A stretch of DNA of 64,000 nucleotides, from NCBI GenBank assembly GCA_000974665.1, contig BBSY01000002.1, forward strand, positions 1,550,001 to 1,614,000, written 5' to 3'. The notes below the pieces were generated by a model, which searched no databases, was not told the origin of the DNA, and was given only the letters and a program-made list of their open reading frames with translations. The stretch comes from an alpha proteobacterium U9-1i. Lineage in GTDB: Bacteria; Pseudomonadota; Alphaproteobacteria; Caulobacterales; Aquidulcibacteraceae. Of this stretch, positions 54,195-62,719 are shown in pieces; positions within the stretch are counted from its first letter, which is position 1, and each line of letters opens with the position of its first letter. A program made the translations under genes and the position numbers.

Positions 54195-57035
54195 ATGAAA
54201 CGCATCGCGACTCTGCTTACCGCCGCCTTCGCGCTTGTTGCGTGCGCCACCGCATCCGCGCCAACGCCCGAGGCGCCAGCGGATGGCGTTCAAGTCGGGC
54301 CGCTTCAGTATCATTATCGCGAGCTCGCCAACGGGATGCGGGTTTACGCCATGCCGGACGCCAACACCGCCAACGTGTCGGTGCAGGTCTGGTACGACGT
54401 TGGGTCCAAGGACGATCCAATCGGCCGTTCCGGTTTCGCGCACCTGTTTGAGCACATTATGTTCAAAGCCACGCGCAACATGCCGGCCGAGTTCTTCGAC
54501 CGGATGACCGAGGACGTCGGCGGCTTCAACAACGCATCCACCTACGACGATCTCACCAATTATTACGAGGTTGTTCCCGCCAACCACTTGCAGCGCATCT
54601 TGTGGGCCGAGTCCGAGCGCCTTGGCTCGCTCGTTGTCGATCCCGCTGTGTTCGCGTCGGAGCGCGACGTGGTGAAGGAGGAATTGCGCCAGCGCGTTCT
54701 CGCGTCGCCGTACGGGCGTCTGTTCTATCTCTACATCCCTCAAGTGAACTGGTCAGTGCATCCGTACGGTCGCCCCGGCATCGGTTCAATCGAAGAGCTG
54801 GATTCCGCCACGGCCGATGACGTGCGCGCGTTCCACGCGACTTATTATCGCCCAGACAACGCAGTCCTGGTCGTGTCCGGCAATTTCGATCTCGCGCAGT
54901 TCAATGCCTGGGTCGATCAATACTTCGGACCTATCGCGCGCCCGAACCGCGCGATCCCCCGCGTCGACGCCGTTGAGCCCGCGCGCACCGGCCCACGCGA
55001 GTTCACCACCTACGCGCCCAACGTGCCGCTGCCGGCCGTGCTTGTTTCTTACCGCCAACCAGAATCCACCAGCGCTGACATCCCGGCTTTGATGGTGCTC
55101 GACGCGATTTTGGCGCGCGGCGATTCCTCGCGGCTCTATCAGTCGCTCGTGTACGAACAGCAGGTCGCGGCGCAGGCGTTCACGAATTTCGAAGTCACGC
55201 AGGATCCGGGCGCCTATTCGCTCATCGCGATCATGTCGGAAGGCAAGAGCGCCGATGAAGGCGTCGCGAGCGTGCTGGCTGAGGTGCGCCGCTTGCGCGA
55301 TGAGCCAGTGACCGCCGCCGAACTGGACGAGGCCAAGAACGAAATCGTCACTGCTACCATCCAAGGGCGCGAAACCGCTTTCGGCCGCGCATTCGAGCTC
55401 GCCGATGCGGTGATCCGCTATGGTGACGCCGCCTACGCCGATCGCGTGCTCGCGGCGATTCAAGCAACCACGGCGGCTGACGTGCAGCGCGTTGCGCAAA
55501 CCATGCTGGCTGACAACCAACGCATCGTCGTTCGCTATCTGCCCGAGGAAAGCCGTCCGGAGGGCGTGACAGGCGATACGATCGCGACGTCCTCAACCAT
55601 CCAGGCGCGCGCGCTGACGATCGCCCAGAGCGATATTCCGCGCGTCACATTGGCGCCCGAAGGCCAGCGTGTGGCGCCGCCCGCGCCGGCAGCGCCCGTG
55701 GCCGCGCGCATTCCGCCGACGCAACAGCGCACGCTCGCCAACGGTTTGCGCGTCATCGTCGCAACCAACGAGACGCTGCCTCTGATCAGCGCCGAAGTGC
55801 GCGTCGCTTATGGCAATAGCGCTGACCCGCGCGAGCGTGTTGGCGTCGCCGGCATGGCCGCCGATCTGTTGATGAGTGGCACAGCCACGCGCAGCGCGTC
55901 GGAGATTGCGCGCGAAATCGAGTCGTTGGGGGCCTCGCTCGACACCGGCGCTGGAGCCGACAGTTCGGCTGTGTCCCTCGCCACGCGCTCGGATCGTGTG
56001 GAGCAGGCGTTCGCTGTGTTTGCGGACGTGACGCAGCACCCGGCGTTTGCCCAAGAAGAGCTTGATCGCGCCCGCCAGCAATCGCTTGATGGCTTGTCTG
56101 TTGCGCTCCGCCAGCCCGGCGCCATCGCCGGCTTTGCGATGTCACGCGCGATTTTCGGGACGGGCCCTTATGGCGGCGTTGCGTCCGAACGCAGCCTGCA
56201 GGCCATTACGCGCGATGACGCTGCGGCCTTTCACGCCACATACTGGCGTCCGGACGCGGCAGTGCTGGTGATCAGCGGCGACGTTACCGCCGAAGAAGGC
56301 TTCGCGCTTGCGGAGCGGCATTTTGGCGGCTGGGCGCGCCCAGCCAGCGCCGCGCCGGCGCAGCCCAATGCAAACGCAGCCGCATCCGCCCCGCGCACGA
56401 TCGTGGTGGACTTGCCGCAAACGGGACAGGCGGCGGTGTCGTTCGGCATGCTCGGCGCGCCGCGCACCAGCGCTGATTATCTGCCTGGGTTGCTGGCGAC
56501 GGATATTTTGGGCGGTGGTTATTCCTCTCGCTTGAACGCTGAAATCCGAATTCGACGCGGGCTCTCCTACGGCGCCTTCGCCAGCATGCCTTCGCGGATG
56601 GCGTCGCCGCCCATCGTCGCCACCGCGCAGACGCGCAACGACGCTGCAGTGCAGGTCGTTAGCCTGATGGAGGCCGAACTCAACCGTATGAGCGACGCGC
56701 TTGTACCGCCAGCGGAGCTCCTCGCGCGCAAGTCGGTGCTGATCGGCGAATTTGGACGCAGTGTTGAAACCACGGCAGGCGTCGCCGGAGAGATTTCAGC
56801 GCTGGCGCTGTTTGGCCTGCCCTTGGAGCGGCTCTCGAGCTACGCAGACGATGTGAACGCGATCAGCGCCGACCAAGTGCGCGCCTTTGCGGATCGGCAT
56901 TACGATCCTGCGCGTGCGGATGTGGTCGTGGTGGGAGACGCGCAGATTTTCTGGAGCGGGCTGCGCCGGCAACGTCGGACGGCGGAGCGGATTCCGGTGG
57001 ACGACCTGAACCTCGACTCAGAATCGTTGCGCTAA
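54195..57035 (+). CDS. M16 family zinc peptidase, lipoprotein (tandem copy 2)
   Basis: A 946-residue paralogue of the preceding gene, with the same order and identical motif positions: C17 lipobox (ALVAC), H83/E86/H87 in HLFEH and E163 in VVKEELRQR. The catalytic half is well conserved between copies, while substrate-facing stretches differ, for example MPAEFFDRMTEDVGGFNN against MPDGMFTQLTQDAGGQRN. Two active copies encoded nine bases apart may form a heteromeric or dual-specificity pair. The second half is again without a zinc site. Confidence 0.93.
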   Translation: MKRIATLLTAAFALVACATASAPTPEAPADGVQVGPLQYHYRELANGMRVYAMPDANTANVSVQVWYDVGSKDDPIGRSGFAHLFEHIMFKATRNMPAEFFDRMTEDVGGFNNASTYDDLTNYYEVVPANHLQRILWAESERLGSLVVDPAVFASERDVVKEELRQRVLASPYGRLFYLYIPQVNWSVHPYGRPGIGSIEELDSATADDVRAFHATYYRPDNAVLVVSGNFDLAQFNAWVDQYFGPIARPNRAIPRVDAVEPARTGPREFTTYAPNVPLPAVLVSYRQPESTSADIPALMVLDAILARGDSSRLYQSLVYEQQVAAQAFTNFEVTQDPGAYSLIAIMSEGKSADEGVASVLAEVRRLRDEPVTAAELDEAKNEIVTATIQGRETAFGRAFELADAVIRYGDAAYADRVLAAIQATTAADVQRVAQTMLADNQRIVVRYLPEESRPEGVTGDTIATSSTIQARALTIAQSDIPRVTLAPEGQRVAPPAPAAPVAARIPPTQQRTLANGLRVIVATNETLPLISAEVRVAYGNSADPRERVGVAGMAADLLMSGTATRSASEIAREIESLGASLDTGAGADSSAVSLATRSDRVEQAFAVFADVTQHPAFAQEELDRARQQSLDGLSVALRQPGAIAGFAMSRAIFGTGPYGGVASERSLQAITRDDAAAFHATYWRPDAAVLVISGDVTAEEGFALAERHFGGWARPASAAPAQPNANAAASAPRTIVVDLPQTGQAAVSFGMLGAPRTSADYLPGLLATDILGGGYSSRLNAEIRIRRGLSYGAFASMPSRMASPPIVATAQTRNDAAVQVVSLMEAELNRMSDALVPPAELLARKSVLIGEFGRSVETTAGVAGEISALALFGLPLERLSSYADDVNAISADQVRAFADRHYDPARADVVVVGDAQIFWSGLRRQRRTAERIPVDDLNLDSESLR

Positions 57036-57081
57036 CGATCAGGCTGACGGGCGCCCGCGACTCGGTTAACGTCCGCAACCG

Positions 57082-57453
57082 ATGCATCCTAAGAAGGCCC
57101 CCGTCCGTGTGGCGATGACAGCTTTGGCGCTTTGCGCCGTGAGCTTCTTTGCTGGCATCGCCGGGGATTTGGCGGCGGCGCCACCGTCACGCTCGGGCGT
57201 GTCGGTGGTGCTGGCGATCCCGCCGGACGTGCCGCGCGCTGGGCCGTTGCCTGCTTTGGCGACGCCTGTGGCAGCAGCGGTTGAGGTGGCCTATGTGGCC
57301 CCGCGACGGCCCCGCGCCACTGCGTTGGACGTTGTGATTCCTCGGGAAAAGCCCCGCACCTTGATGGCCTCGTCCGAGCCAAAAGAAAATCCGGACCTGG
57401 CCCCCAAGGCCGAAGAAGCTCCGCCGGTGCTTATGGCGGAACTGAAGGCTTAA
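57082..57453 (+). CDS. Small exported or membrane-anchored Ala/Pro-rich protein, unknown function
   Basis: A 123-residue protein with an N-terminal hydrophobic segment (MTALALCAVSFFAGIAGDLA, about 12-31) that could be a signal peptide or anchor, then a low-complexity region rich in Ala, Pro and Lys/Glu. No domain is recognised. It follows the peptidases by 46 bases in the same direction. Confidence 0.55.
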   Translation: MHPKKAPVRVAMTALALCAVSFFAGIAGDLAAAPPSRSGVSVVLAIPPDVPRAGPLPALATPVAAAVEVAYVAPRRPRATALDVVIPREKPRTLMASSEPKENPDLAPKAEEAPPVLMAELKA

Positions 57454-57555
57454 CGCCGTTTGGGCCGCCTCCACTGCGGCAATGCCGCAACACTGGCGCA
57501 AAGCTTCTGCAACACGCCGCAAAAGCGCCCAGGTCAAAAGGCTTCCTTGGGCGGG

Positions 57556-58335
57556 ATGAGTCAGGGATCAGGGTCCGGTTTTGGTGCGCGGGGGGCTGCT
57601 GCGTTTGCAGCGGCCTTGACGCTTGCCACCCCCGGCATTGCGCACGCCCAGGCCCAGCAACGGCAAGGCTCGGCGAGCCCGGCGCCACCGCCAGTCCAGG
57701 GACTTTACACCACGTCCGGCGGCGCCTCGCGTTACTCAACGCCCGACGGCGCAGTGCGCTTCACGTTCGATCGGTCGGGCGGGCGTGTCGCCTTGCTGCG
57801 CTTCGAAGGCGATCCTGAAGTGCACGTGCTGCGCTCCGTCATGGCCGCCGGCGGCGGTGAGATTTATCGCACCGAGGACGGCAACCTCATGCTGCGCGTC
57901 ACGCCGCACGGGAGCATCACAGTTTACACGCGCGCCAACCGGGCCGGCGCGCCGGCGTCGGAAGACGGCCGCGCCGCGCCGTTGACGCCAGAGGCGGTCG
58001 CGTTCGCGGACATGCAGCGGCGTTTCCGTGAGCTGCAATCGCGCGCGGCGCGCAATGTCGGTCAGACCGTTACCTTCGTTGTGCCGGCGCAAATGTCGGC
58101 GCCAAAAGCCGGCGTCGTGCTCGATGCGGCGGAGCGCGCTGCGGCGGGCTTGGCGGCAGCGCCGCTCACAAACGTACGGCGCGTGGTGATTACGATCGGC
58201 ACGACGCCAGGCGTGTTGTTGCGCGGCGAGCAGCTCTCGATCCAGGTAGCGCCGCAAATGGGCTACGCAGGGCGGCCGTCGTCCAATGCAATCCGCAACG
58301 TGGTCACCGGCCAAGTGCAGGGACCTGAGCAATAA
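57556..58335 (+). CDS. Exported protein of unknown function
   Basis: A 259-residue protein from ATG 57556, which gives a good signal peptide (AAAFAAALTLATPGIAHA, cleavage about residue 31); the frame is open upstream without a signal sequence. A Pro/Gln-rich linker is followed by a beta-rich region (RYSTPDGAVRFTFDRSGGRVALLRF) and a helical, then beta C-terminus. No enzymatic motif is visible and I do not recognise the family with confidence. Confidence 0.65.
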   Translation: MSQGSGSGFGARGAAAFAAALTLATPGIAHAQAQQRQGSASPAPPPVQGLYTTSGGASRYSTPDGAVRFTFDRSGGRVALLRFEGDPEVHVLRSVMAAGGGEIYRTEDGNLMLRVTPHGSITVYTRANRAGAPASEDGRAAPLTPEAVAFADMQRRFRELQSRAARNVGQTVTFVVPAQMSAPKAGVVLDAAERAAAGLAAAPLTNVRRVVITIGTTPGVLLRGEQLSIQVAPQMGYAGRPSSNAIRNVVTGQVQGPEQ

Positions 58336-58338
58336 GTC

Positions 58339-58749
58339 TCAGTTCGGCGCCCAGTCGGGCGGCGCCAATTCAAATCCTTCAAACTGAAATCCCGGCGCAA
58401 CGACACATGACACCAAGGTCCAGTCGCCCGCGCTGCGTGCGCCTTGCCAGGCGTGCGGCGGGACCACACCTTGCGGCGCCTGACCGGCAGCGAGATCGGG
58501 GCCGAGGATGAGTTCGCGCCGGTTCGGATCGGCTATCCCCAGCACCAGCGGCGCGCCCGCATGCCAGAGCCAAATCTCCGACGCATCAATGCGGTGCCAA
58601 TGCGAACGTTCGCCCGCGCGCAGCAGAAAATAGATCAGCGTGGACCGCGCACGCCCGCCTTCAACGTCGTCGCTGTAGGTGACGACATAATGCCCGCCCT
58701 CTGGATGGGGCTTCATGTTGAGCTTGGCGATGATCTCCTCGGGGCTCAT
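58339..58749 (-). CDS. Cupin-fold protein (DUF985 type)
   Basis: A 136-residue protein from ATG 58749, which overlaps the gloB stop by four bases. The pattern LNMKPHPEGGHYVVTY, then RSTLIYFLLRAGERSHWHRIDASEIW and VVPPHAWQGAR matches the small DUF985 cupins, a single beta barrel with metal-binding histidines (HWH, and the later His). The function of this family is not settled. Coupling to gloB suggests a role in the same stress or detoxification setting. Confidence 0.85.
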   Translation of the reverse strand: MSPEEIIAKLNMKPHPEGGHYVVTYSDDVEGGRARSTLIYFLLRAGERSHWHRIDASEIWLWHAGAPLVLGIADPNRRELILGPDLAAGQAPQGVVPPHAWQGARSAGDWTLVSCVVAPGFQFEGFELAPPDWAPN

Positions 58750-59510
58750 CCTTTGAAATTGTCCTTGCGCCGACGCAGGTCGGCGAACGCTTCCCAATCT
58801 TCCGCGTGCGGCAGCATGATCGCGCCTTTGAGGTCGCGCGCGCGCAGGAACGGATTGGTCTCTTTCTCGACACGCAAAGTCATCGGCACCGTCGGCTTGC
58901 CCTCGGCGCGCAATTTGTCGACCTCGGCGATGCGCGCCTGCAGCTTGCGGTTCGTCGGGTCCATGGCGATGGCGAAGCGGGCGTTGGATTGCGTGTATTC
59001 GTGCGCGCAATAGAGTGTCGCATCATCCGGCAGCGCTGCGATCTTCTGCAAGCTGGCCCACATTTGTTGCGGCGTGCCTTCAAACAAGCGTCCGCAGCCC
59101 ATCGAGAACAGCGCATCGCCCACGAACGCGACATTGTCGGCATCGACCACGTAGGCGATGTGCCCGAGCGTATGCCCGCCGACATTCAGCACCCGCGCGC
59201 TGACATCGCCCAGCTTCACCACATCGCCCTCATCGACGACGCGATCCGGCGCTTTGCCGATGCGTTCCACCTCGGCCGGACCAGTCACCAGCGCGCCGGT
59301 CGCGCCCTTGATCGCCGCGTTGCCGCCGGCGTGATCGGGGTGCCAATGCGTGTTCCAGATGTCGGTAATGCGCCAGCCCTTGGCCTCGGCCTCACGCAGA
59401 TAAGCCGCCGCGTCCGGCGTATCGATCGCCGCCGTCGCCCCGGATTTCGGGTCGCGCACAAGAAACCCGTAATTGTCGCTGAGGCATGGGAATTGGTGGA
59501 TTTGCAGCAT
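58746..59510 (-). CDS. gloB: Hydroxyacylglutathione hydrolase (glyoxalase II)
   Basis: A 254-residue metallo-beta-lactamase fold enzyme that hydrolyses S-lactoylglutathione to lactate and glutathione, the second step of methylglyoxal detoxification. The metal motif is THWHPDH (H55, H57, D59, H60), with further ligands in GGHTLGHIAY, FVGDALFSMGCGRLFEG and CAHEYTQSN. The C-terminal substrate-binding helices (ETNPFLRARD) are present. Length is normal. It diverges from the methyltransferase gene with only 24 bases between start codons. Confidence 0.95.
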   Translation of the reverse strand: MLQIHQFPCLSDNYGFLVRDPKSGATAAIDTPDAAAYLREAEAKGWRITDIWNTHWHPDHAGGNAAIKGATGALVTGPAEVERIGKAPDRVVDEGDVVKLGDVSARVLNVGGHTLGHIAYVVDADNVAFVGDALFSMGCGRLFEGTPQQMWASLQKIAALPDDATLYCAHEYTQSNARFAIAMDPTNRKLQARIAEVDKLRAEGKPTVPMTLRVEKETNPFLRARDLKGAIMLPHAEDWEAFADLRRRKDNFKG

Positions 59511-59534
59511 GGCCTAGCTTAGCCGTTTGGTGCG

Positions 59535-60365
59535 ATGCGAGTCGACGTTCTTGCGCTTCAGCGTTTCTACGCTTCGCCCTTGGGCGAGGCGGCGCGGCGC
59601 ATGGCGTGCCGGCGGCTTGATGCGCTCTGGCCGCACGCCGATGGGCTCGACGTTTTGGGTATGGGCTATTCCACGCCTTATCTCGAGCCGTACCGCGCCA
59701 ATGCACGCCGCGTCGTGGCGATGATGCCGGCCGAACAGGGCGGCGAACGTTGGCCGGCCGAAGGCGCTTCGCAGATCGCGCTCAGCGATGAAACGCGGCT
59801 GCCGTTCATGGACGCGATCTTCGATCGGGTCCTAATGGTGCATTGCCTGGAAGAAGCCGGCGATCTGCGGCGCTTGCTGCGCGAAGCGTGGCGGGTGATG
59901 GCGCCGGAAGGGCGCTTGGTGGTGATCACCGCCAATCGTTGGAGCTTCTGGGCGCAGTCGGACACAACCCCGTTTGGGCACGGGCGGCCGTTCTCGCGCC
60001 TCCAGCTTTCGAGCTTGCTGGCGGACGCGATGTTCGAGCCCGTCGCCTCGGCGCGCGCGCTTTATGCGCCACCCTGGACATGGGGCCCGTCGGTGCGCGC
60101 CGCCGAAGCGTTCGAGCGTGTGGGCGAAACTGTCTGGCCGGCGCTTGGAGGGTTGGTGCTCATGGAGGCGGTAAAGCGCCTCTATGCTGAAACCGCAAAA
60201 TCCGGACAGCGTGTGCTGTTGGCCAAGGCCGCCGAGCGTCCTCGCAACAGCCCGCGTCCAGAAGCGCCGGGACCCTCGAGGGTGCTAGCGCGCGGCGCTT
60301 GCGGAAATCCGCTAGGTGACGATATTGCTGCGGTGCAGCACGCACTGAGAGACACGCGCCGATGA
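59535..60365 (+). CDS. SAM-dependent methyltransferase, unknown substrate
   Basis: A 276-residue class I methyltransferase: LDVLGMGYSTPYLEPYR in the SAM-loop position, PFMDAIFDRVLMVHCLEEA and VMAPEGRLVVITANRWSFWA. The C-terminal 40 residues are a Pro/Arg/Ala-rich tail. This gene type often lies beside gloB in alphaproteobacteria, but I know of no assigned substrate. It overlaps the PII gene by four bases. No ribosome-binding site precedes ATG 59535, so it may be leaderless. Confidence 0.8.
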   Translation: MRVDVLALQRFYASPLGEAARRMACRRLDALWPHADGLDVLGMGYSTPYLEPYRANARRVVAMMPAEQGGERWPAEGASQIALSDETRLPFMDAIFDRVLMVHCLEEAGDLRRLLREAWRVMAPEGRLVVITANRWSFWAQSDTTPFGHGRPFSRLQLSSLLADAMFEPVASARALYAPPWTWGPSVRAAEAFERVGETVWPALGGLVLMEAVKRLYAETAKSGQRVLLAKAAERPRNSPRPEAPGPSRVLARGACGNPLGDDIAAVQHALRDTRR

Positions 60366-60706
60366 AGCTCGTCACCGCCATTATCAAACCCAGCCGCCTC
60401 GATCCGGTGCTGGACGCGCTCAAGGAAGCTGGCGTTGCTGGCCTCACTGTCTCCGAGGTGCGCGGTTTTGGCCGGCAGAAGGGCAAGACTGAGGTTTACC
60501 GCGGCGCCGAATACGAAGTGAAATTGCTTCCCAAGGTGAAAATCGAGGTGGTGGCGGCCGAAGAGCTGGTTGAGCGGGTCGTCGAAGCGATCGCCCAGGC
60601 TGCCAATACCGGCAAAATTGGAGACGGCAAGGTCTGGGTCTGCGATCTTGCATCGGTCCTGCGCATCCGGACCGGCGAGACTGGTCAAGCCGCCATAGAA
60701 GGCTAA
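60362..60706 (+). CDS. PII nitrogen-regulatory signal protein
   Basis: A 114-residue PII protein (GlnB/GlnK type). It begins MKLVTAIIKPSRLDPVLDAL. The T loop contains the uridylylation site Y51 in RGAEYEVKLLPK, and the C-terminal signature is KIGDGKVWVCDLASVLRIRTGE. It senses ATP/ADP and 2-oxoglutarate and controls nitrogen metabolism. Neither glnA nor amtB follows, so the usual partner genes are missing here. It is translationally coupled to a methyltransferase instead. Confidence 0.93.
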   Translation: MKLVTAIIKPSRLDPVLDALKEAGVAGLTVSEVRGFGRQKGKTEVYRGAEYEVKLLPKVKIEVVAAEELVERVVEAIAQAANTGKIGDGKVWVCDLASVLRIRTGETGQAAIEG

Positions 60707-60810
60707 AACCCGGCGTATCCGCCTGGCGGTTCGTCGCACTGCGCGATGCGCGATTGCGCGCCTGGGCTAAAACCCGGACCAAGCCAGCACCAATACTAAG
60801 GGGATCAAAC

Positions 60811-62646
60811 ATGCACATGAATCGGCGCACGCTTTTGGGCGCGACCGCGATTGGCGTCGCCATGGCCGCAGGCTGCACGCCGCGCGCCGATGGCGCCACC
60901 CAACTCAACGACATCCTCAACCGTCTCTCCACGCAAATTCTGCGCGACTCTCCGGAGACCGCCAGTTCGCTTGGCGTCAGCGAAGAGCAGGCCGGTGGAC
61001 CGTTCATTGATCGCCTGACCGATTCCTCGCGCGAAGGCGCGCGCGCGCGCCAGACGGCGGCGCAGGGTTTCCTCACCGAGTTGCAAGCCCTCGACCGCGG
61101 TACGCTCGAAGGGCAAGACGCAGTGACGTACGACGTCGCTTTGGCGTCGCTGACGAACGGCATCGACGCAGGCCGCTTTGAATTCGGCGGCGGCGCGACG
61201 TCGCCCTACGTGGTCACGCAATTGGGCGGCGCGTTCACGCAAATTCCGGACTTCCTCGACAGCCGGCACGCCATCACCAACCGCGCCGAGGCAGACGCTT
61301 ACATCGCGCGTCTGTCCGCTTACGCGCGTCAGCTTGATCAAGAATCGGCGATGATCGCCGAGGACGCCGCCAACGGCATGATCCCACCGGACTTCTGCAT
61401 CCGCGGGGCGGTGAGCCAACTCCAGTCGTTCGCAAATCGCCAGCCGGCGCAGACGGTGCTCGTTGAGTCCATCACGCGCCGCGTCGGCGAAGTCGCCGAG
61501 ATCGCCGCCGCCGACAAGACCGCGCTCTCAACGCAGGCTGAAACCATCGTGCGCGACGAGGTGCTGCCGGCCTATCGCCGTCAAATCGAAGCGCTGAACG
61601 CCGTCCTCCCGCGCGCAACGCATGATGCCGGCATCTGGGCGCGTCCACAGGGCGCCGAGATGTACGAGGCCGCGCTGAGAAACTACACGACCACGAACAT
61701 GACCGCCGACGAGATTCACAACATGGGCGTTGAGCTCGTGAACTCGATCAATGGCGAGATGGATACGATCCTCAAGGCGCAAGGCATGACGCGCGGCACC
61801 GTCGCCGAGCGCATGGCCGCGCTGCAGCGTCGTCCCGACCAGCTCTATCCGAACACCGACGCCGGCCGCACGCAATTGCTGGCCGATCTCAATGCGCAAG
61901 TGCAAGCGATGCAAGCGCGTATGCCGGAGGTTTGCGGCAGGCTCGCGCGCGCCTCGCTCGAAATCGTGCGCGTGCCGGAATACATTCAAGCCGGCGCGCC
62001 GGGCGGCTACTACCAGCAGGGCGCGCTCGATGGTTCGCGGCCGGGCATGTATTACATCAACCTGCGCGACACGGCGGAATGGCCGAAATTTTCGCTGCCG
62101 GCGCTCAGCTATCACGAAGGCGTTCCCGGTCACCATTGGCAGATCGCGATCCAGCAAGAAGCCGAGGGTCTGCCGTTCTTCCGCACGGCGCTTTCGTTCT
62201 TCGGCGCCTTTATCGAGGGCTGGGGCCTCTATTCGGAAATGCTCGCCGACGAAATGGGCATGTTCGCGGACAATCCGCTGAACCGCCTGGGTTACCTGCA
62301 ATCGGCGGCGTTCCGTTCGTCGCGGCTCGTGGTGGATACAGGCATGCACTCGAAGCGCTGGACGCGCGAGCAAGCAATCCAGTCCATGATGCAAGCCACG
62401 GGCAACGACGAAACCTCTACCGTCACCGAGATCGAGCGTTATTGCGTGATCCCCGGCCAAGCCTGCAGCTACATGGTCGGCCGCCAAGCGATCCTACGTA
62501 TGCGCGACAGCGCCCGCACGACGCTCGGCGATAGTTTCGATATCAAGGGCTTCCACGACACGCTGCTCACCAATGGCTCCACGCCGCTCACGGTGACCGA
62601 GCAGCTCGTGCAGCAATGGGTGGCGACGGTGCAATCGCCGGCGTAA
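60811..62646 (+). CDS. DUF885 family protein, Tat-type lipoprotein (tandem copy 1)
   Basis: A 611-residue protein from ATG 60811, with AAGGGG eight bases upstream. The N-terminus MNRRTLLGATAIGVAMAAGC looks like a twin-arginine signal with a lipobox (C22). The DUF885 domain contains HEGVPGHH (435-442), a metalloprotease-like HExxx(x)H motif, and FFGAFIEGWGLYSEMLADEMG, which may give a further metal ligand. The family is considered related to zinc carboxypeptidases, but activity is not assured. A second copy follows after a terminator. Confidence 0.85.
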   Translation: MHMNRRTLLGATAIGVAMAAGCTPRADGATQLNDILNRLSTQILRDSPETASSLGVSEEQAGGPFIDRLTDSSREGARARQTAAQGFLTELQALDRGTLEGQDAVTYDVALASLTNGIDAGRFEFGGGATSPYVVTQLGGAFTQIPDFLDSRHAITNRAEADAYIARLSAYARQLDQESAMIAEDAANGMIPPDFCIRGAVSQLQSFANRQPAQTVLVESITRRVGEVAEIAAADKTALSTQAETIVRDEVLPAYRRQIEALNAVLPRATHDAGIWARPQGAEMYEAALRNYTTTNMTADEIHNMGVELVNSINGEMDTILKAQGMTRGTVAERMAALQRRPDQLYPNTDAGRTQLLADLNAQVQAMQARMPEVCGRLARASLEIVRVPEYIQAGAPGGYYQQGALDGSRPGMYYINLRDTAEWPKFSLPALSYHEGVPGHHWQIAIQQEAEGLPFFRTALSFFGAFIEGWGLYSEMLADEMGMFADNPLNRLGYLQSAAFRSSRLVVDTGMHSKRWTREQAIQSMMQATGNDETSTVTEIERYCVIPGQACSYMVGRQAILRMRDSARTTLGDSFDIKGFHDTLLTNGSTPLTVTEQLVQQWVATVQSPA

Positions 62647-62667
62647 CGATGACTTAGTGACAAAGCC

Positions 62668-62704
62668 TGGCGCGTTCGGCGAAAGTCGAGCGCGCCATTT
62701 TGTT
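62668..62704 (+). terminator. Rho-independent terminator between the DUF885 copies
   Basis: TGGCGCGTTCG and CGAGCGCGCCA form an 11-bp stem (one G-U pair) around an eight-base loop, followed by TTTTGTT. The second copy therefore probably needs its own promoter or read-through. Confidence 0.8.
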
Positions 62705-62719
62705 GTGAGGGACCGGGAA

